Positions 31,753 to 42,349 are shown, numbered from the stretch's first letter. The stretch: DNA of 64,000 nucleotides from Marinobacter sp. THAF197a (GCF_009363275.1 NZ_CP045324.1:2046001-2110000), one strand, 5' to 3'. A program made the numbers and translations. The notes: generated by a model not told the origin, from the letters alone.

Positions 31753-34305
31753 TCAGGCCCAGAGCATGGCGCCCATCTCCAGTGGATGGGTGAGTGCGTC
31801 ATGGTATGGGTACATTCGCACTCGAAGGGTCTGCAGCCCAGGATAGGGCGGTTGCACCTGGGTTTTGAACAAGGTCTGCCCATCTTTTTCGCCATCCGGT
31901 TCCAGCAAAAACCGATCTGGCCCGGGTTGTGCGTGAGTACCCGCACATTCCGGCGTCACCAGACATTCAACCCGAACATCGCTGGGAGCCAGGCCATTCA
32001 GGCTAACGCCAATGCTCAGTTCCACGGATTCATCCCAGGCACACTGGTCGTCCACGCAACCCCGAACGTGAATCGAAACACCATCCCAGGCGGCCCTGAC
32101 TCGAGCTTTCCACTCTGCCAGCTCGGTGGCCAGGTTAAAGCCATCGGCAGTCAGGCGTTTACCTTGCGCCGTGGCGGGTTGGTAATAGTTGCGAACGTAG
32201 TCCATCACCATGCGCTGGGCGTTGAATCTCGGCGTGATGGTCTTCATGGAGGCTTTTGAGCGGGTTACCCAACCCTTGGAGTAGCCCTGTGACGCACGGT
32301 TGTAGTAGAGCGGGATGATGTCCTGTTCCAGCAGATCGAGCAGGTCCCTGGCTTCTTCCCGATTGCGAAACTCCGGGTCCAGCCCGGTATCCCTTGGGGT
32401 AATCGCCCAGCCGTTGGTTTTGTCATAACCCTCTCCCCACCAGCCGTCCAGAACACTGAGGTTGAGGGCACCATTAAGCGCGGCTTTTTCTCCGGACGTA
32501 CCGCTGGCCTCTTTCGGGTACTCGGGCGTGTTCAACCATACATCCACGCCGCTGAGCAGTCGTCGGGCCATGGCTTGGTCATAGTTTTCGAGCAGGATGA
32601 TGTGGCCCATCAGGGAGGGCTGCATGGATAATCCATGGATGACCTTGATCAGTTGCTGGCCGGGTTGGTCCTGGGGATGGGCCTTGCCCGCGAACACCAG
32701 CACCACGGGGTGATCTGGATTGGTCAGCAGTCGTTCCAGCCTGGCCAGGTCGGAGAAGATCAGGGTGGCCCGTTTGTAGGTGGCGAAGCGCCTGGCAAAG
32801 CCGATAACCAGGGCGTCTTTTTCAGGCGAGGCCAGCTGCCGGGCCATGCGCTCGGTTACCGAATGCCCGGTGCCGTTTCGTTTGTGCTGGCGCTTGAGCC
32901 GGCGCACGGTGTATTCGGCCATCTGTTGTTTAAGCGCCTTGTGAACGCTCCAGTAGTGATAGTCCGGAATATTATCGATGAAGTGCCAGAAGTCCGGGTT
33001 CAGCAATTCGCTCTTCCAGGTTGGGGCGTGCATGTCGAACAGACTCGCCCACTCCGGTGCCAGGAAGGTTGGTACATGCACGCCATTGGTGATGTACTGG
33101 ATCGGGTTGTCCCTGGCTGGCACCTGGGGCCAGATATCTCCCTCCATGTGCGAAGCCACCCCACCGTGAATTCGGCTGACACCGTTGTGAAAGCGGGAGC
33201 CACGCAACCCCAGACTGGTCATGTTGAAGCTGTCGTCGCCATTTTTTGAGCCCAGCGCAAACACTTCGGCAAAGTCCAGCCCTGAATCCTCTACATAGGC
33301 CCCAAGATGATGGGCGACCAGATCCCGCGGGAAAATGTCGTGGCCAGCCGGTACGGGTGTGTGGGTGGTGAACAGGGTTGAACCTGCAACGGCTTCCAAC
33401 GCCGCACTGAATGGCAGACCTTCCGCCATGGCCATGCGGCACCGTTCAAGAATCTGGAACGCGGCGTGGCCTTCGTTGATGTGCCAGGTTGTCGGCTTGA
33501 TCCCGAGTTCAGATAGCACCCGCACGCCACCGATCCCGAGCAGCATCTCCTGACTTACGCGTGTGCTGAAGTCGCCACCGTAAAGCTGCAGTGTCAGCGC
33601 CTGGTCGTCTGCGTTGTTTTCCGGCGTGTTGGAATCCAGCAGGTACAGGCGAATATGCCCGACCCGTGCCATCCAGACTTTGGCGTAGACATCGCGGCCA
33701 GGGAAGGGCACGGACACCGTCAGCTGTTTTCCGTCTCGTTCCACCGGAGTAATGGGCAATTCATCACTGGAATGGCTCTGATAGCGCGCGATTTGTTGAC
33801 CCAGGGCGTCAATGGTCTGGATGAAATAGCCCTGCTGATACAGCAGCCCAACGGCCACGAACGGCAGGCCCAGATCGCTGGCGGCCTTGCAGTGATCGCC
33901 GGCCAGAACGCCAAGGCCGCCGGAATAGATGGGAAAGCTTTCATGGAAGCCAAACTCTGCACAAAAGTAGGCCACCAGGCTAGTCTTTGGGTCGAGTGCC
34001 TCCAGAACACCGGCCCCGGGCTCGGATTCAAGGTAGGCATCGTAACTGGACAGTACCCGGCGGTATTCCGCCATGAAGGCGCGATCTTCTGATGCCTCAT
34101 TCAGCCGGGTCTGGGAAACCCGGCGCAGGAACAGTTTCGGGTTGTGCTCAACCTTTTGCCACAATCGAAGATCGATGCGGGCGAAGAGGCTTCGTACCCC
34201 ATGATCCCAGCTATAGAACAAATCGTTAGCCAGAACCTCAAGCCCTTCAATAGCCTCCGGAATATGGGGGCGGGCTTCCAGCCGGAACTCCGTTGCCTTG
34301 TGCAT
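31753..34305 (-). CDS. glgP: Alpha-glucan phosphorylase (TIGR02094 type), first copy
   Basis: This 850-residue glucan phosphorylase releases glucose-1-phosphate from glycogen or maltodextrin. It carries the DUF3417 N-terminal domain (about 12-120) and the phosphorylase body with FGFHESFPIYSGGLGVLAGDH and INEGHAAFQ. The PLP lysine is near 606 in GTSGEKAALNGALNLS. AAGGAGG lies eight bases before the second of two ATGs, so I start at 34305. It follows glgA on the minus strand with a 33-base gap. A second, diverged copy lies at 43649. Confidence 0.94.
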   Translation of the reverse strand: MHKATEFRLEARPHIPEAIEGLEVLANDLFYSWDHGVRSLFARIDLRLWQKVEHNPKLFLRRVSQTRLNEASEDRAFMAEYRRVLSSYDAYLESEPGAGVLEALDPKTSLVAYFCAEFGFHESFPIYSGGLGVLAGDHCKAASDLGLPFVAVGLLYQQGYFIQTIDALGQQIARYQSHSSDELPITPVERDGKQLTVSVPFPGRDVYAKVWMARVGHIRLYLLDSNTPENNADDQALTLQLYGGDFSTRVSQEMLLGIGGVRVLSELGIKPTTWHINEGHAAFQILERCRMAMAEGLPFSAALEAVAGSTLFTTHTPVPAGHDIFPRDLVAHHLGAYVEDSGLDFAEVFALGSKNGDDSFNMTSLGLRGSRFHNGVSRIHGGVASHMEGDIWPQVPARDNPIQYITNGVHVPTFLAPEWASLFDMHAPTWKSELLNPDFWHFIDNIPDYHYWSVHKALKQQMAEYTVRRLKRQHKRNGTGHSVTERMARQLASPEKDALVIGFARRFATYKRATLIFSDLARLERLLTNPDHPVVLVFAGKAHPQDQPGQQLIKVIHGLSMQPSLMGHIILLENYDQAMARRLLSGVDVWLNTPEYPKEASGTSGEKAALNGALNLSVLDGWWGEGYDKTNGWAITPRDTGLDPEFRNREEARDLLDLLEQDIIPLYYNRASQGYSKGWVTRSKASMKTITPRFNAQRMVMDYVRNYYQPATAQGKRLTADGFNLATELAEWKARVRAAWDGVSIHVRGCVDDQCAWDESVELSIGVSLNGLAPSDVRVECLVTPECAGTHAQPGPDRFLLEPDGEKDGQTLFKTQVQPPYPGLQTLRVRMYPYHDALTHPLEMGAMLWA

Positions 34306-34338
34306 GATCATGACCTCCTTGCGGCCACTGGCACTGTC

Positions 34339-35805
34339 TCAGTCATCGTGTATCCGGCCATTGCCGGTCAACAGGTTCTGATAAAGCGTTGCGTAATCCC
34401 TGGCTCGCTGCTTCCAGGAGTAATCTACATTCATTCCGTTTTCCTGCAGTCGCCGCCATGTCTTTCTGGTGTCAAGGGCCTGCAGGGCGCGCTCGACCGC
34501 CCGGAATAGTGCATCGGGTGTGGGTTCCCGGAACACAAAGCCATTGGCCTGGTCAGCTGTGACCTCCGAGGGGTCAAACACGGTGTCGTTCAGGCCACCT
34601 ACACCGTGGACAACCGGCACGGTGCCGTAGCGTAGGCTATACATCTGGTTCAGCCCACAGGGCTCGAAGCGTGATGGCATGAGGAACAGGTCCGCGCCGG
34701 CGGTAATGCGGTGGGCCAGGCCCTCGTTGTAGCCCAGGGTCAATGACAGCTGCCCGGGCCATGCCCGTGCCAGTTCCTGCAGCCGCACCTGGTAGTGGCT
34801 TTGGCCCGACCCCAGGATGGCAAACTGGCAGCCGCGCTCCAGCAGGGGCACCGTGACGGCCAACAGCCAGTCGAGGCCTTTTTGTTCCACCAGGCGACCC
34901 ACGAAACCCAACAGGGGAGCTCCACTGGCCTCAAGCTTGAGCTCCTGTGCCAAGCGCGCCTTGCACTGTTCCTTGTTTTTCAGGTGGCCGGGGCCGTAAT
35001 GAAAGTCTAACCATCGGTCCTGTTCCGGGTCCCAGGCGCGGGTGTCAATGCCATTGAGAATGCCGTGCAGGTGGCGGGAACGATGGCGCAGCAGGCCATC
35101 CAGTCCGTAGCCAAACCAAGGTGTCTGGATTTCCTCGGCGTAGCCGGGGCTGACCGTGGTGATGGCGTCACTGAACACCAGGCCGCCTTTGATAAAGGAT
35201 AGCTGGCCGTGGAATTCAAGCAGTTCCATGCGCCAGAGAAAGTCCGGCAGGCTCAGGGCCCGAAAGGTTTCGTGGCTGAAAAGCCCCTGATACGCCAGGT
35301 TATGAATGGTAAACACGCTCTTGGGCGGGTGTTGGGCGTTCTCCAGGAACACCGGTATCAGCCCTGCCTGCCAATCGTTGCAATGCACAATGTCGGGTTG
35401 CCAGGACAACCCAAGCTGCCCCAGTGCCATCATGGCACCGATTCGGCCGAAAAGATGAAAACGGTGAGCATTATCCCACCAGTCTTCACCATCATCGTTC
35501 TGGTAGGGGCTGTCGCCGGGGCGATCAAACAGCGCCGGGCAGTCCACCAGCCAGAGACTGACGGCCGTTCCGGGTAAACGTGTCTGCCACAAGGCAACGT
35601 CATACTGGCCATAACGGAAACGGGTTTTGCGGCGCGAACCTGCCCCTCGGGCGGCTTCCAGGGCAGCGGGATAACCGGGTAACAGTATCTGGCAATCATA
35701 ACCAAGCTTGCACAAGGCCTCGGGCAGACTTGCGGAAACATCCGCCAGGCCTCCGGTTTTCACTAGCGGGTAGACCTCGCTTGTGGCAAACAGGATGCGG
35801 GTCAT
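34339..35805 (-). CDS. glgA: Glycogen synthase (ADP-glucose type)
   Basis: This 488-residue GT5 enzyme adds glucose from ADP-glucose to the non-reducing end of glycogen. It begins TRILFATSEVYPLVKTGGLADV (the KxGGL donor-binding motif), with the C-terminal GFVGRLVEQKGLDWLL and PSRFEPCGLNQMYSLRYG. The ATG overlaps the glgB stop (ATGA) and GAGGG lies upstream; an earlier in-frame ATG 24 codons upstream is inside glgB. It forms the glgB-glgA-glgP unit with its neighbours. Confidence 0.96.
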   Translation of the reverse strand: MTRILFATSEVYPLVKTGGLADVSASLPEALCKLGYDCQILLPGYPAALEAARGAGSRRKTRFRYGQYDVALWQTRLPGTAVSLWLVDCPALFDRPGDSPYQNDDGEDWWDNAHRFHLFGRIGAMMALGQLGLSWQPDIVHCNDWQAGLIPVFLENAQHPPKSVFTIHNLAYQGLFSHETFRALSLPDFLWRMELLEFHGQLSFIKGGLVFSDAITTVSPGYAEEIQTPWFGYGLDGLLRHRSRHLHGILNGIDTRAWDPEQDRWLDFHYGPGHLKNKEQCKARLAQELKLEASGAPLLGFVGRLVEQKGLDWLLAVTVPLLERGCQFAILGSGQSHYQVRLQELARAWPGQLSLTLGYNEGLAHRITAGADLFLMPSRFEPCGLNQMYSLRYGTVPVVHGVGGLNDTVFDPSEVTADQANGFVFREPTPDALFRAVERALQALDTRKTWRRLQENGMNVDYSWKQRARDYATLYQNLLTGNGRIHDD

Positions 35806-37691
35806 CGTGCTGCCCTCAGAATGATCAGCGCCAGGGGAGGCAGGGTTACCTCCAGCGAGGACGGACGTGCCATCCACGGCTGGTCATCGGCGATTAATGG
35901 GAGAGGGTTGCCAAGGTTACTGCCGCCATAATAAGTGGAGTCGGAATTGAAGATTTCCCGCCAGGCCCCGCCAACGGGCACCCCGATTCGATAATGTTGG
36001 CGCGGGATGGGCGTAAAGTTGACGATAACAACAAGAACTTCCTGCTGCTGCCCACCTTTGCGCACATAACTGATCACCGATTGCGGCGAGTCGTGGCAAT
36101 CAATCCACTCAAACCCCGCACCGGTGAAGTTCCGGCCGTGGAGGGCGGGCTCACGGCGATACAAACCGTTCAGATCCCTGACCAGCGTTTGTATGCCACG
36201 ATGCGCTTCGTGTTCAAGCAGGTGCCAGTCCAGCTCCCGCTTTTCGCTCCATTCACGGCGCTGGCCAAACTCCCCGCCCATAAACAGTAACTTGGCGCCG
36301 GGATAGGTGTACATGTAACTGAATAAAAGGCGTAATGAGGCCCGTTGTTGCCATTCATCACCCGGCATTTTCTGGATCAGGCTGGACTTACCGTGTACCA
36401 CCTCATCATGGGACAACGGCAGCAGGAAATTCTCGGAGAACGCATAAAGAAGGCCGAACGTGAGTTTTTCATGGTGATACTGCCGGTACACCGGATCTTG
36501 CTGGAAGTAACGCAGGGTGTCGTGCATCCAGCCCATGTTCCACTTCAGGTTGAAACCCAGCCCGCCAATTTCCGGCGGCCGGGTTACCCGGGGCCAGGAG
36601 GTGGATTCTTCCGCCATCATCAGGATGCCCGGAAAGCGGCTCTGGCATACCCGGTTGAGATCTTTCAGAAACTCGATGGCTTCAAGATTCTCATGCCCTC
36701 CGTAGTCATTTGGCAGCCACTCACCTTCTTCGCGGGAATAGTTCAGGTACAGCATGGAGGCCACGGCATCCACCCGCAAACCGTCCAAGTGGAAGGCGTC
36801 AAGCCAGAACAGCGCACTCCCAATCAGGAAATTACGGACTTCATGGCGGCCATAATTGTAGATCAGGGTGCCCCAGTCCTGGTGCCGGCCGCGACGGGGG
36901 TCTTCATGCTCGTAAAGCGCTGTGCCATCAAAGTGGGCAAGGGCGTAATCGTCATCTGGAAAATGCCCCGGCACCCAGTCCAGTATTACGCCAATGTTGT
37001 TCTGGTGGCACTGGTCTACCAGGTAACGTAAATCATCCGGGCTCCCGTAGCGGCTGGTGGGTGCATAGTAACCGGTGGTCTGGTAACCCCAGGACTCATC
37101 CAGCGGGTGCTCGGTAATCGGCAACAGCTCTATGTGGGTGAAACCGGCCTCCAGTACATAGGGAATAAGTTGCTCTGCTAGCTCGCGATAGGTCAGCCAG
37201 CGGCCTGAACCATGGTGGCGCCAGGAGCCTGGGTGCACTTCGTAGATACAGATTGGTCGGTGCTGCCAGTCGAATCGGCTCCGCTTGTCTTGCCAGTCAC
37301 CGTCCCCCCATGGATAGCGGCCACGCTCCGTGACCACCGCTGCGTTGGCAGGCCGAAGCTCGAATGCCTGGCCATATGGGTCGGTTTTGATGACCTCGCC
37401 CCGGGGGGTTCCAATAGCAAATTTGTACAACGCGCCCGGTCGGATGCCCGGTACAAACAGTGACCAGACACCGTACCCGTCGTTTGCCTGCATCACATGG
37501 CGGCTGGAGTCCCAGCCATTGAAATCACCAACCACACTGACTGAGCGAGCATTCGGGGCCCAGACCGCAAAACGCACGCCTTCCTTGCCCCGAACGGTGA
37601 CCGGGTGGGCGCCCAGGACGTTGTAGATGTGCCAATGGCGACCTTCGGAAAACAGGTGGAGATCGAATTCACTTAGGGCAGGGCTTTCCAT
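35802..37691 (-). CDS. glgB: 1,4-alpha-glucan branching enzyme
   Basis: This 629-residue GH13 branching enzyme transfers chains to form alpha-1,6 branches. An N-terminal CBM48-type beta domain (about 15-110) precedes the barrel. The nucleophile is in GLRVDAVASML (Asp near 308), the acid/base in MMAEEST (Glu near 361) and the transition-state residue in PLSHDEVVHGK. I start at the ATG at 37691 (MESPAL) with GAAGG five bases upstream; the ORF extends 28 codons further without similarity. It is the first gene of the minus-strand glycogen unit, divergent from glgC. Confidence 0.96.
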   Translation of the reverse strand: MESPALSEFDLHLFSEGRHWHIYNVLGAHPVTVRGKEGVRFAVWAPNARSVSVVGDFNGWDSSRHVMQANDGYGVWSLFVPGIRPGALYKFAIGTPRGEVIKTDPYGQAFELRPANAAVVTERGRYPWGDGDWQDKRSRFDWQHRPICIYEVHPGSWRHHGSGRWLTYRELAEQLIPYVLEAGFTHIELLPITEHPLDESWGYQTTGYYAPTSRYGSPDDLRYLVDQCHQNNIGVILDWVPGHFPDDDYALAHFDGTALYEHEDPRRGRHQDWGTLIYNYGRHEVRNFLIGSALFWLDAFHLDGLRVDAVASMLYLNYSREEGEWLPNDYGGHENLEAIEFLKDLNRVCQSRFPGILMMAEESTSWPRVTRPPEIGGLGFNLKWNMGWMHDTLRYFQQDPVYRQYHHEKLTFGLLYAFSENFLLPLSHDEVVHGKSSLIQKMPGDEWQQRASLRLLFSYMYTYPGAKLLFMGGEFGQRREWSEKRELDWHLLEHEAHRGIQTLVRDLNGLYRREPALHGRNFTGAGFEWIDCHDSPQSVISYVRKGGQQQEVLVVIVNFTPIPRQHYRIGVPVGGAWREIFNSDSTYYGGSNLGNPLPLIADDQPWMARPSSLEVTLPPLALIILRAAR

Positions 37692-37894
37692 AGACCTTCG
37701 ATTCCCGATCAGGGTGGCAGGGTAATGACGACCATTGAACGCCGTAGTGCCTGTACAAAAAATGATCCAAGACAATATTACGTCATAATCACGTGCTAGT
37801 GTTCTAATATTAGTTCCAGTGTCAAATTGATGTCGAACCCCCTTCGTCTACCTATAAGGGGAAGAGGACCACCGAGGTTTTCAGGGAGGGTGTC

Positions 37895-39160
37895 ATGCAT
37901 ACTGCGAAGCGCTTCGTCAGCCGTCTTACACGGCAAACTCTCGCTCTGGTTCTTGCCGGGGGGCGCGGTTCCCGACTCCATGATCTCACCAAGTGGCGCG
38001 CCAAGCCCGCCGTGCCATTCGGGGGAAAGTTCAGGATTATTGATTTTCCCTTATCTAATTGCATCAACTCCGGCATCGCCCAGGTCGGAGTGATTACTCA
38101 GTACAAGTCTCACTCTCTGATACGCCATATACAGAGAGGCTGGGGCTTCATGCGTGGTGAGCTTGACGAGTTTGTGGAATTGCTTCCCGCCCAACAGCGC
38201 ATTGAAACCTCCTGGTATGAGGGCACTGCAGATGCGGTATTGCAGAATCTCGACATCATTCGCAGCCATGAACCGGAGTACGTGCTAATCCTGGCCGGCG
38301 ACCATGTCTACAAGATGGACTACGGCACCATGCTGGCGGCCCACGTGGAGAGAGAGGCAGACATAACCGTTGGCTGTATCGAAGTGCCGATTGAAGACGC
38401 CAAGGCCTTCGGCGTGATGTCGGTGGATGATGAACTACGGATTACCGAGTTTGAGGAAAAACCCGCGGTACCGAAGGCCATGCCAGGACACCCCGATAAA
38501 GCCCTCGCGTCCATGGGCATCTACGTATTCAGTACCCGGATTCTTTTTGATGAATTGCTTCGAGATCATAAACTTAACAACGAATCTTCACATGATTTCG
38601 GCAAAGACATCATCCCGTCGGTCATCCGGCGTCTGAATGTGTGTGCCTTTCCGTTCCGGGATCCTGTCAATAAAAAGCCGGCCTATTGGCGTGACGTAGG
38701 GACTATCGATTCACTCTGGCAAGCGAACCTTGAACTGATTGACGTGAGCCCCGAACTGAACCTGTACGATGCCCATTGGCCGATCTGGACCTATCAGGAG
38801 CAGCTACCGCCGGCCAAGTTCATATTTGACGATGAGGACCGCCGGGGAGCCGCCGTTGATTCCATGGTGGCCGGAGGCTGCATAGTGTCCGGGGCCCGAA
38901 TTCGCCATTCCTTGCTGTTTTCACAGGTGCGTGTGCATTCGTTCACCACGGTTGAGGACGCGGTAATCTTTCCGGATGTAGATATCGGCCGCCATTGCCA
39001 CATTCGCAAAGCCGTCATCGATCGAGGATGCAGAATCCCGGATGGCACCCGCATTGGGTTTGACAAAAAAGCAGACGAAAACCGTTTCCATGTTTCGCCC
39101 AAAGGCGTTGTTCTGATCACACCCGAGATGCTCGGGCAGGATTACCCCCATGGACTCTGA
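37895..39160 (+). CDS. glgC: Glucose-1-phosphate adenylyltransferase
   Basis: This 421-residue enzyme makes ADP-glucose, the committed step to glycogen. It has the nucleotidyltransferase signature LAGGRGSRL near 20-28, KPAVPFGG, GWGFMRGE, the sugar-binding YEGTADAV and AGDHVYKMDYG, and a left-handed beta-helix C-terminus after about 300 (repeats around VAGGCIVSGARIRHSLLF). GGGAGGG lies five bases before the ATG. It heads a plus-strand unit continuing with GH57 and malQ and faces glgB across a 203-base gap. Allosteric control by sugar phosphates is a family trait. Confidence 0.97.
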   Translation: MHTAKRFVSRLTRQTLALVLAGGRGSRLHDLTKWRAKPAVPFGGKFRIIDFPLSNCINSGIAQVGVITQYKSHSLIRHIQRGWGFMRGELDEFVELLPAQQRIETSWYEGTADAVLQNLDIIRSHEPEYVLILAGDHVYKMDYGTMLAAHVEREADITVGCIEVPIEDAKAFGVMSVDDELRITEFEEKPAVPKAMPGHPDKALASMGIYVFSTRILFDELLRDHKLNNESSHDFGKDIIPSVIRRLNVCAFPFRDPVNKKPAYWRDVGTIDSLWQANLELIDVSPELNLYDAHWPIWTYQEQLPPAKFIFDDEDRRGAAVDSMVAGGCIVSGARIRHSLLFSQVRVHSFTTVEDAVIFPDVDIGRHCHIRKAVIDRGCRIPDGTRIGFDKKADENRFHVSPKGVVLITPEMLGQDYPHGL

Positions 39161-40877
39161 CCATCGCACACCCGTTGTCTTTTGCTGGCATATGCACCAG
39201 CCCGTGTATCAGGACCAGCACACGGGCGAATTTCTGTTCCCCTGGGTCTATCTGCATTGCATCAAGGATTATGTCGATATGGCAGCGCACCTGGAGGCTC
39301 ATCCAGAGGCCAGGGCCGTGGTGAATTTTGCCCCGGTTCTGCTGGAACAGATAGAAGAATATCTGGTTCAAATTGAGCGCTGGCGACACAGTGGTACGGC
39401 AGTGAGCGATCCGGTGTTGGCAGCACTGGTGGCTGACTCCTTGCCCGAGCCAGGCTCTCCTGGCTTTCTTGAGCTGATGGAAAAATGCCTGAGAGCAAAC
39501 GAAAACCGGATCATCAAGAGGTTTGCGCCCTATAAACGGCTGTCGGAACTGGCCCGCTTCTATCGCACCCGCCCGGATATCCAGCGTTACATCTCACCAC
39601 AATTACTGGTGGACCTGCTGGTTTGGTACCACCTTGGGTGGATGGGAGAAACCGTGCGTCGTACTCACCCGGTGATCCAGACCCTGCAGGAGAAATGCCA
39701 TCAGTTCACCATGGAAGACCGGAGAGCGTTACTAGACGTCATCGAAGAGCTGATGGCTGGCCTTGGCCCCAGGTACCGCCACCTTTCGCAAACTGGCCAG
39801 GCCGAGTTAGCCATGAGTCCCTGGGCTCACCCTATCGTACCGCTGTTACTGGACTTCGGTTCCGCCAGGGAGGCCATGCCGGATATCCGTATGCCCGAGC
39901 ATTCGACCTATCCCGGCGGCAAGGACCGGGCAGACTGGCACATTCGTATGGGGCAGCAGGTATTTCAGCGGTTCTTTGGTGAGCCGGCCGCAGGCTGCTG
40001 GGCGTCTGAAGGTGGCCTAAGCCAGAATACCCTGGCATTGCTGAGTGAACACGGGTTTCAATGGACCGCGAGTGGAGATTCCGTTGGTCACAACAGCTTT
40101 CGCCTGGCTAAAGAACAGGGGGCGCTGAACAAGGAGCCTCCTATTCACCGTCCTTTCCTGTTCGGGGAACAACCGGTAACCGTGTTTTTCCGCGATGACG
40201 GTTTGTCGGATCTGATCGGATTCAATTACGCGGATTGGCATGCGGAAGATGCCGTTGGCGACCTGGTCCACCACATGGAGAATATTGCCAGTCACAGCAA
40301 GGCAGGGGAGTGTCCGGTTATTTCTGTGGTTCTTGACGGTGAGAACGCCTGGGAGTACTACCCGGAGAACGGCTACTACTTTCTGGATGAGCTATATCGG
40401 GTACTGAAAAACCATAAGACCCTGCGGCTGACTACCTACCGGAACCTGCTGAACGAGCCGGTGTGCGACCCCGTGAAATTGCCGCACCTTGTGGCCGGGA
40501 GCTGGATTTACGGTACTTTCTCAACCTGGATTGGTGACCCGGACAAAAACCGAGCTTGGGACCTCCTTTGCGAGGCCAAACAACACTATGACCGTGTTAT
40601 GGACAATGGCAGCCTGACGGCCGAACAGAAAGAAAAGGCCAGCTACCAGCTTGGCCTTTGTGAGGGGTCGGATTGGTTCTGGTGGTTTGGTGACTACAAC
40701 CCGGCTCCGGTGGTTCGGGATTTCGAGCATCTTTATCGCCGGCATTTGGCCAACCTCTACGACAACATTGGCTACCCGGCGCCTGCCCGCCTGTTCCAGC
40801 CAATCAGCCAGGGTGGGGGCGAGCCTGCGCGGGGCGGCGCCATGCGCCCGGGGCATGAGGCCGGGGGGCTGGAATGA
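39150..40877 (+). CDS. Glycoside hydrolase family 57 alpha-glucan enzyme
   Basis: This 575-residue GH57 protein opens VVFCWHMHQPVYQD (family motif 1, WHxHQP). The nucleophile Glu287 is in CWASEGGLS and the acid/base Asp349 in FFRDDGLS. The family covers alpha-amylases, amylopullulanases, branching enzymes and 4-alpha-glucanotransferases, so the exact activity is open. It probably acts on glycogen-derived or maltodextrin chains in the cytoplasm, since no signal peptide is present. It overlaps glgC by 11 bases and malQ by four (ATGA), with AGGA before its ATG. Confidence 0.93.
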   Translation: MDSDHRTPVVFCWHMHQPVYQDQHTGEFLFPWVYLHCIKDYVDMAAHLEAHPEARAVVNFAPVLLEQIEEYLVQIERWRHSGTAVSDPVLAALVADSLPEPGSPGFLELMEKCLRANENRIIKRFAPYKRLSELARFYRTRPDIQRYISPQLLVDLLVWYHLGWMGETVRRTHPVIQTLQEKCHQFTMEDRRALLDVIEELMAGLGPRYRHLSQTGQAELAMSPWAHPIVPLLLDFGSAREAMPDIRMPEHSTYPGGKDRADWHIRMGQQVFQRFFGEPAAGCWASEGGLSQNTLALLSEHGFQWTASGDSVGHNSFRLAKEQGALNKEPPIHRPFLFGEQPVTVFFRDDGLSDLIGFNYADWHAEDAVGDLVHHMENIASHSKAGECPVISVVLDGENAWEYYPENGYYFLDELYRVLKNHKTLRLTTYRNLLNEPVCDPVKLPHLVAGSWIYGTFSTWIGDPDKNRAWDLLCEAKQHYDRVMDNGSLTAEQKEKASYQLGLCEGSDWFWWFGDYNPAPVVRDFEHLYRRHLANLYDNIGYPAPARLFQPISQGGGEPARGGAMRPGHEAGGLE

Positions 40878-42349
40878 CTGGAGCACTGACACCGGCACCG
40901 GTATTTTCCCGTCGTCGTGCAGGTGTGTTGCTACACCCGACTGCCTTGCCAGGAAATGACGGCAAGCTTGGGCAACAGGCCCGGAGCTTTATTGACTACT
41001 TGGCAGACGCAGGCATAACGGTTTGGCAAACCCTGCCAACAGGCCCTACCCATTCCGATTTATCCCCTTATCAGTCGTTATCCGCCCACGCCGGCAACCC
41101 TGAGTTTATCGACCTGTCGGAGCTTGTTTATCTGGATTTGCTCAGTACCGATGAGCTTGCGCGCGAGGCCAGGGCCCGCGCCCTTGAAATCGCAGCCGGG
41201 CGTTTTCTAGCGGCCACCGGCCCAACGTCCGTAACCGCCAACCAGGACACTTGGCGACAGTTCCTGTCTGACCACAAAGCATGGCTGGATGACTTTGCTC
41301 TGTTCATCGCCATCCGGGATGCCCATGGCGGGATTCCCTGGCACGAGTGGCCAATGCCGCTGCGGCGTAGGGAACCATGGGCCCTTGAGGAGTTCAGAGC
41401 CCGGCACTGTAACGCCATCGAACAGGTCTGTTTTGAACAGTTTATTGGTCACTTGCAATGGCAGGCAATGCGCCGCTACGCCCGGGAACGGGGGGTGCTG
41501 TTGTTCGGAGATATCCCCATTTTTGTCGCCCATGACAGCGCTGATGTCTGGGCCCACCCTGACATGTTCAAGCTGGATGCTCAGGGCCAGCCCCTGGTCG
41601 TTGCTGGCGTGCCCCCGGACTACTTTTCTCCCGATGGTCAGCACTGGGGTAATCCACTTTATGACTGGCAAGCCATGGCCGGTGATGGTTATCGATGGTG
41701 GATAGATCGGCTGGCCAGCCAGCAGGAGAAGTTCGACCTGCTCAGGATTGATCATTTCCGGGGCCTGCAGGCATTCTGGGAAATTCCTGCGGCAGATGCC
41801 CGCCCGGTGAACGGACACTGGGTGGCGGGCCCGGCCGATGCCTTCCTGTCAGCGTGTTTTGAGCAACTCCCGGAACTGCCGCTGGTTGCAGAAAACCTTG
41901 GCATCATAGGGGCCGATGTCGAGGCACTTCGGCAGCGGTTCAACTTGCCCGGCATGACGGTCATGCAGTTTGGTTTTGACGGTAGCGCAAGCAACCCTCA
42001 TTTACTTCATAACCATAAAGAGCATGACCTGGTGTACACCGGTACTCACGACAATGACACCACCCTGGGCTGGTACCAGAGCCTGGATGAACGTACCCGG
42101 GATCACGTAAATCAGTACCTTCGGCTCACCGACGACAACGTTCCAAGGCAGATTATCCAGGCGGCGCTGGGGTCTGTCTCAGGGCTTGTGATGATTCCCA
42201 TGCAGGATCTTCTCGGTCTGGACTCCAGTGCCCGCTTCAACACACCTGGCACAACTTCCAATAACTGGATCTGGCAGTTGCCAGAGAACTATCAATCGCT
42301 GGCGCGGTCTGATTCCCTGCGGTCTATGGTCAACATCTACGGACGTTAA
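40874..42349 (+). CDS. malQ: 4-alpha-glucanotransferase (amylomaltase)
   Basis: This 491-residue GH77 enzyme disproportionates maltodextrins. The catalytic nucleophile is in LLRIDHFRGL (Asp near 292), the acid/base in VAENLGIIG (Glu near 340) and the third carboxylate in TGTHDNDTTLGW (Asp near 391). N-terminal motifs GVLLHPTALPG and TLPTGPTHSDLSPYQ are those of the shorter, Thermus-type amylomaltases (about 500), not the 690-residue E. coli MalQ. The start overlaps the GH57 stop. It would recycle glucan fragments left by phosphorolysis. Confidence 0.95.
   Translation: MTGALTPAPVFSRRRAGVLLHPTALPGNDGKLGQQARSFIDYLADAGITVWQTLPTGPTHSDLSPYQSLSAHAGNPEFIDLSELVYLDLLSTDELAREARARALEIAAGRFLAATGPTSVTANQDTWRQFLSDHKAWLDDFALFIAIRDAHGGIPWHEWPMPLRRREPWALEEFRARHCNAIEQVCFEQFIGHLQWQAMRRYARERGVLLFGDIPIFVAHDSADVWAHPDMFKLDAQGQPLVVAGVPPDYFSPDGQHWGNPLYDWQAMAGDGYRWWIDRLASQQEKFDLLRIDHFRGLQAFWEIPAADARPVNGHWVAGPADAFLSACFEQLPELPLVAENLGIIGADVEALRQRFNLPGMTVMQFGFDGSASNPHLLHNHKEHDLVYTGTHDNDTTLGWYQSLDERTRDHVNQYLRLTDDNVPRQIIQAALGSVSGLVMIPMQDLLGLDSSARFNTPGTTSNNWIWQLPENYQSLARSDSLRSMVNIYGR

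Noticed and set aside
37774..37812. AATATTA and TAATATTA inverted repeats between glgB and glgC
   Set aside because: The region is AT-rich and short A/T repeats are expected by chance; no regulator fits.
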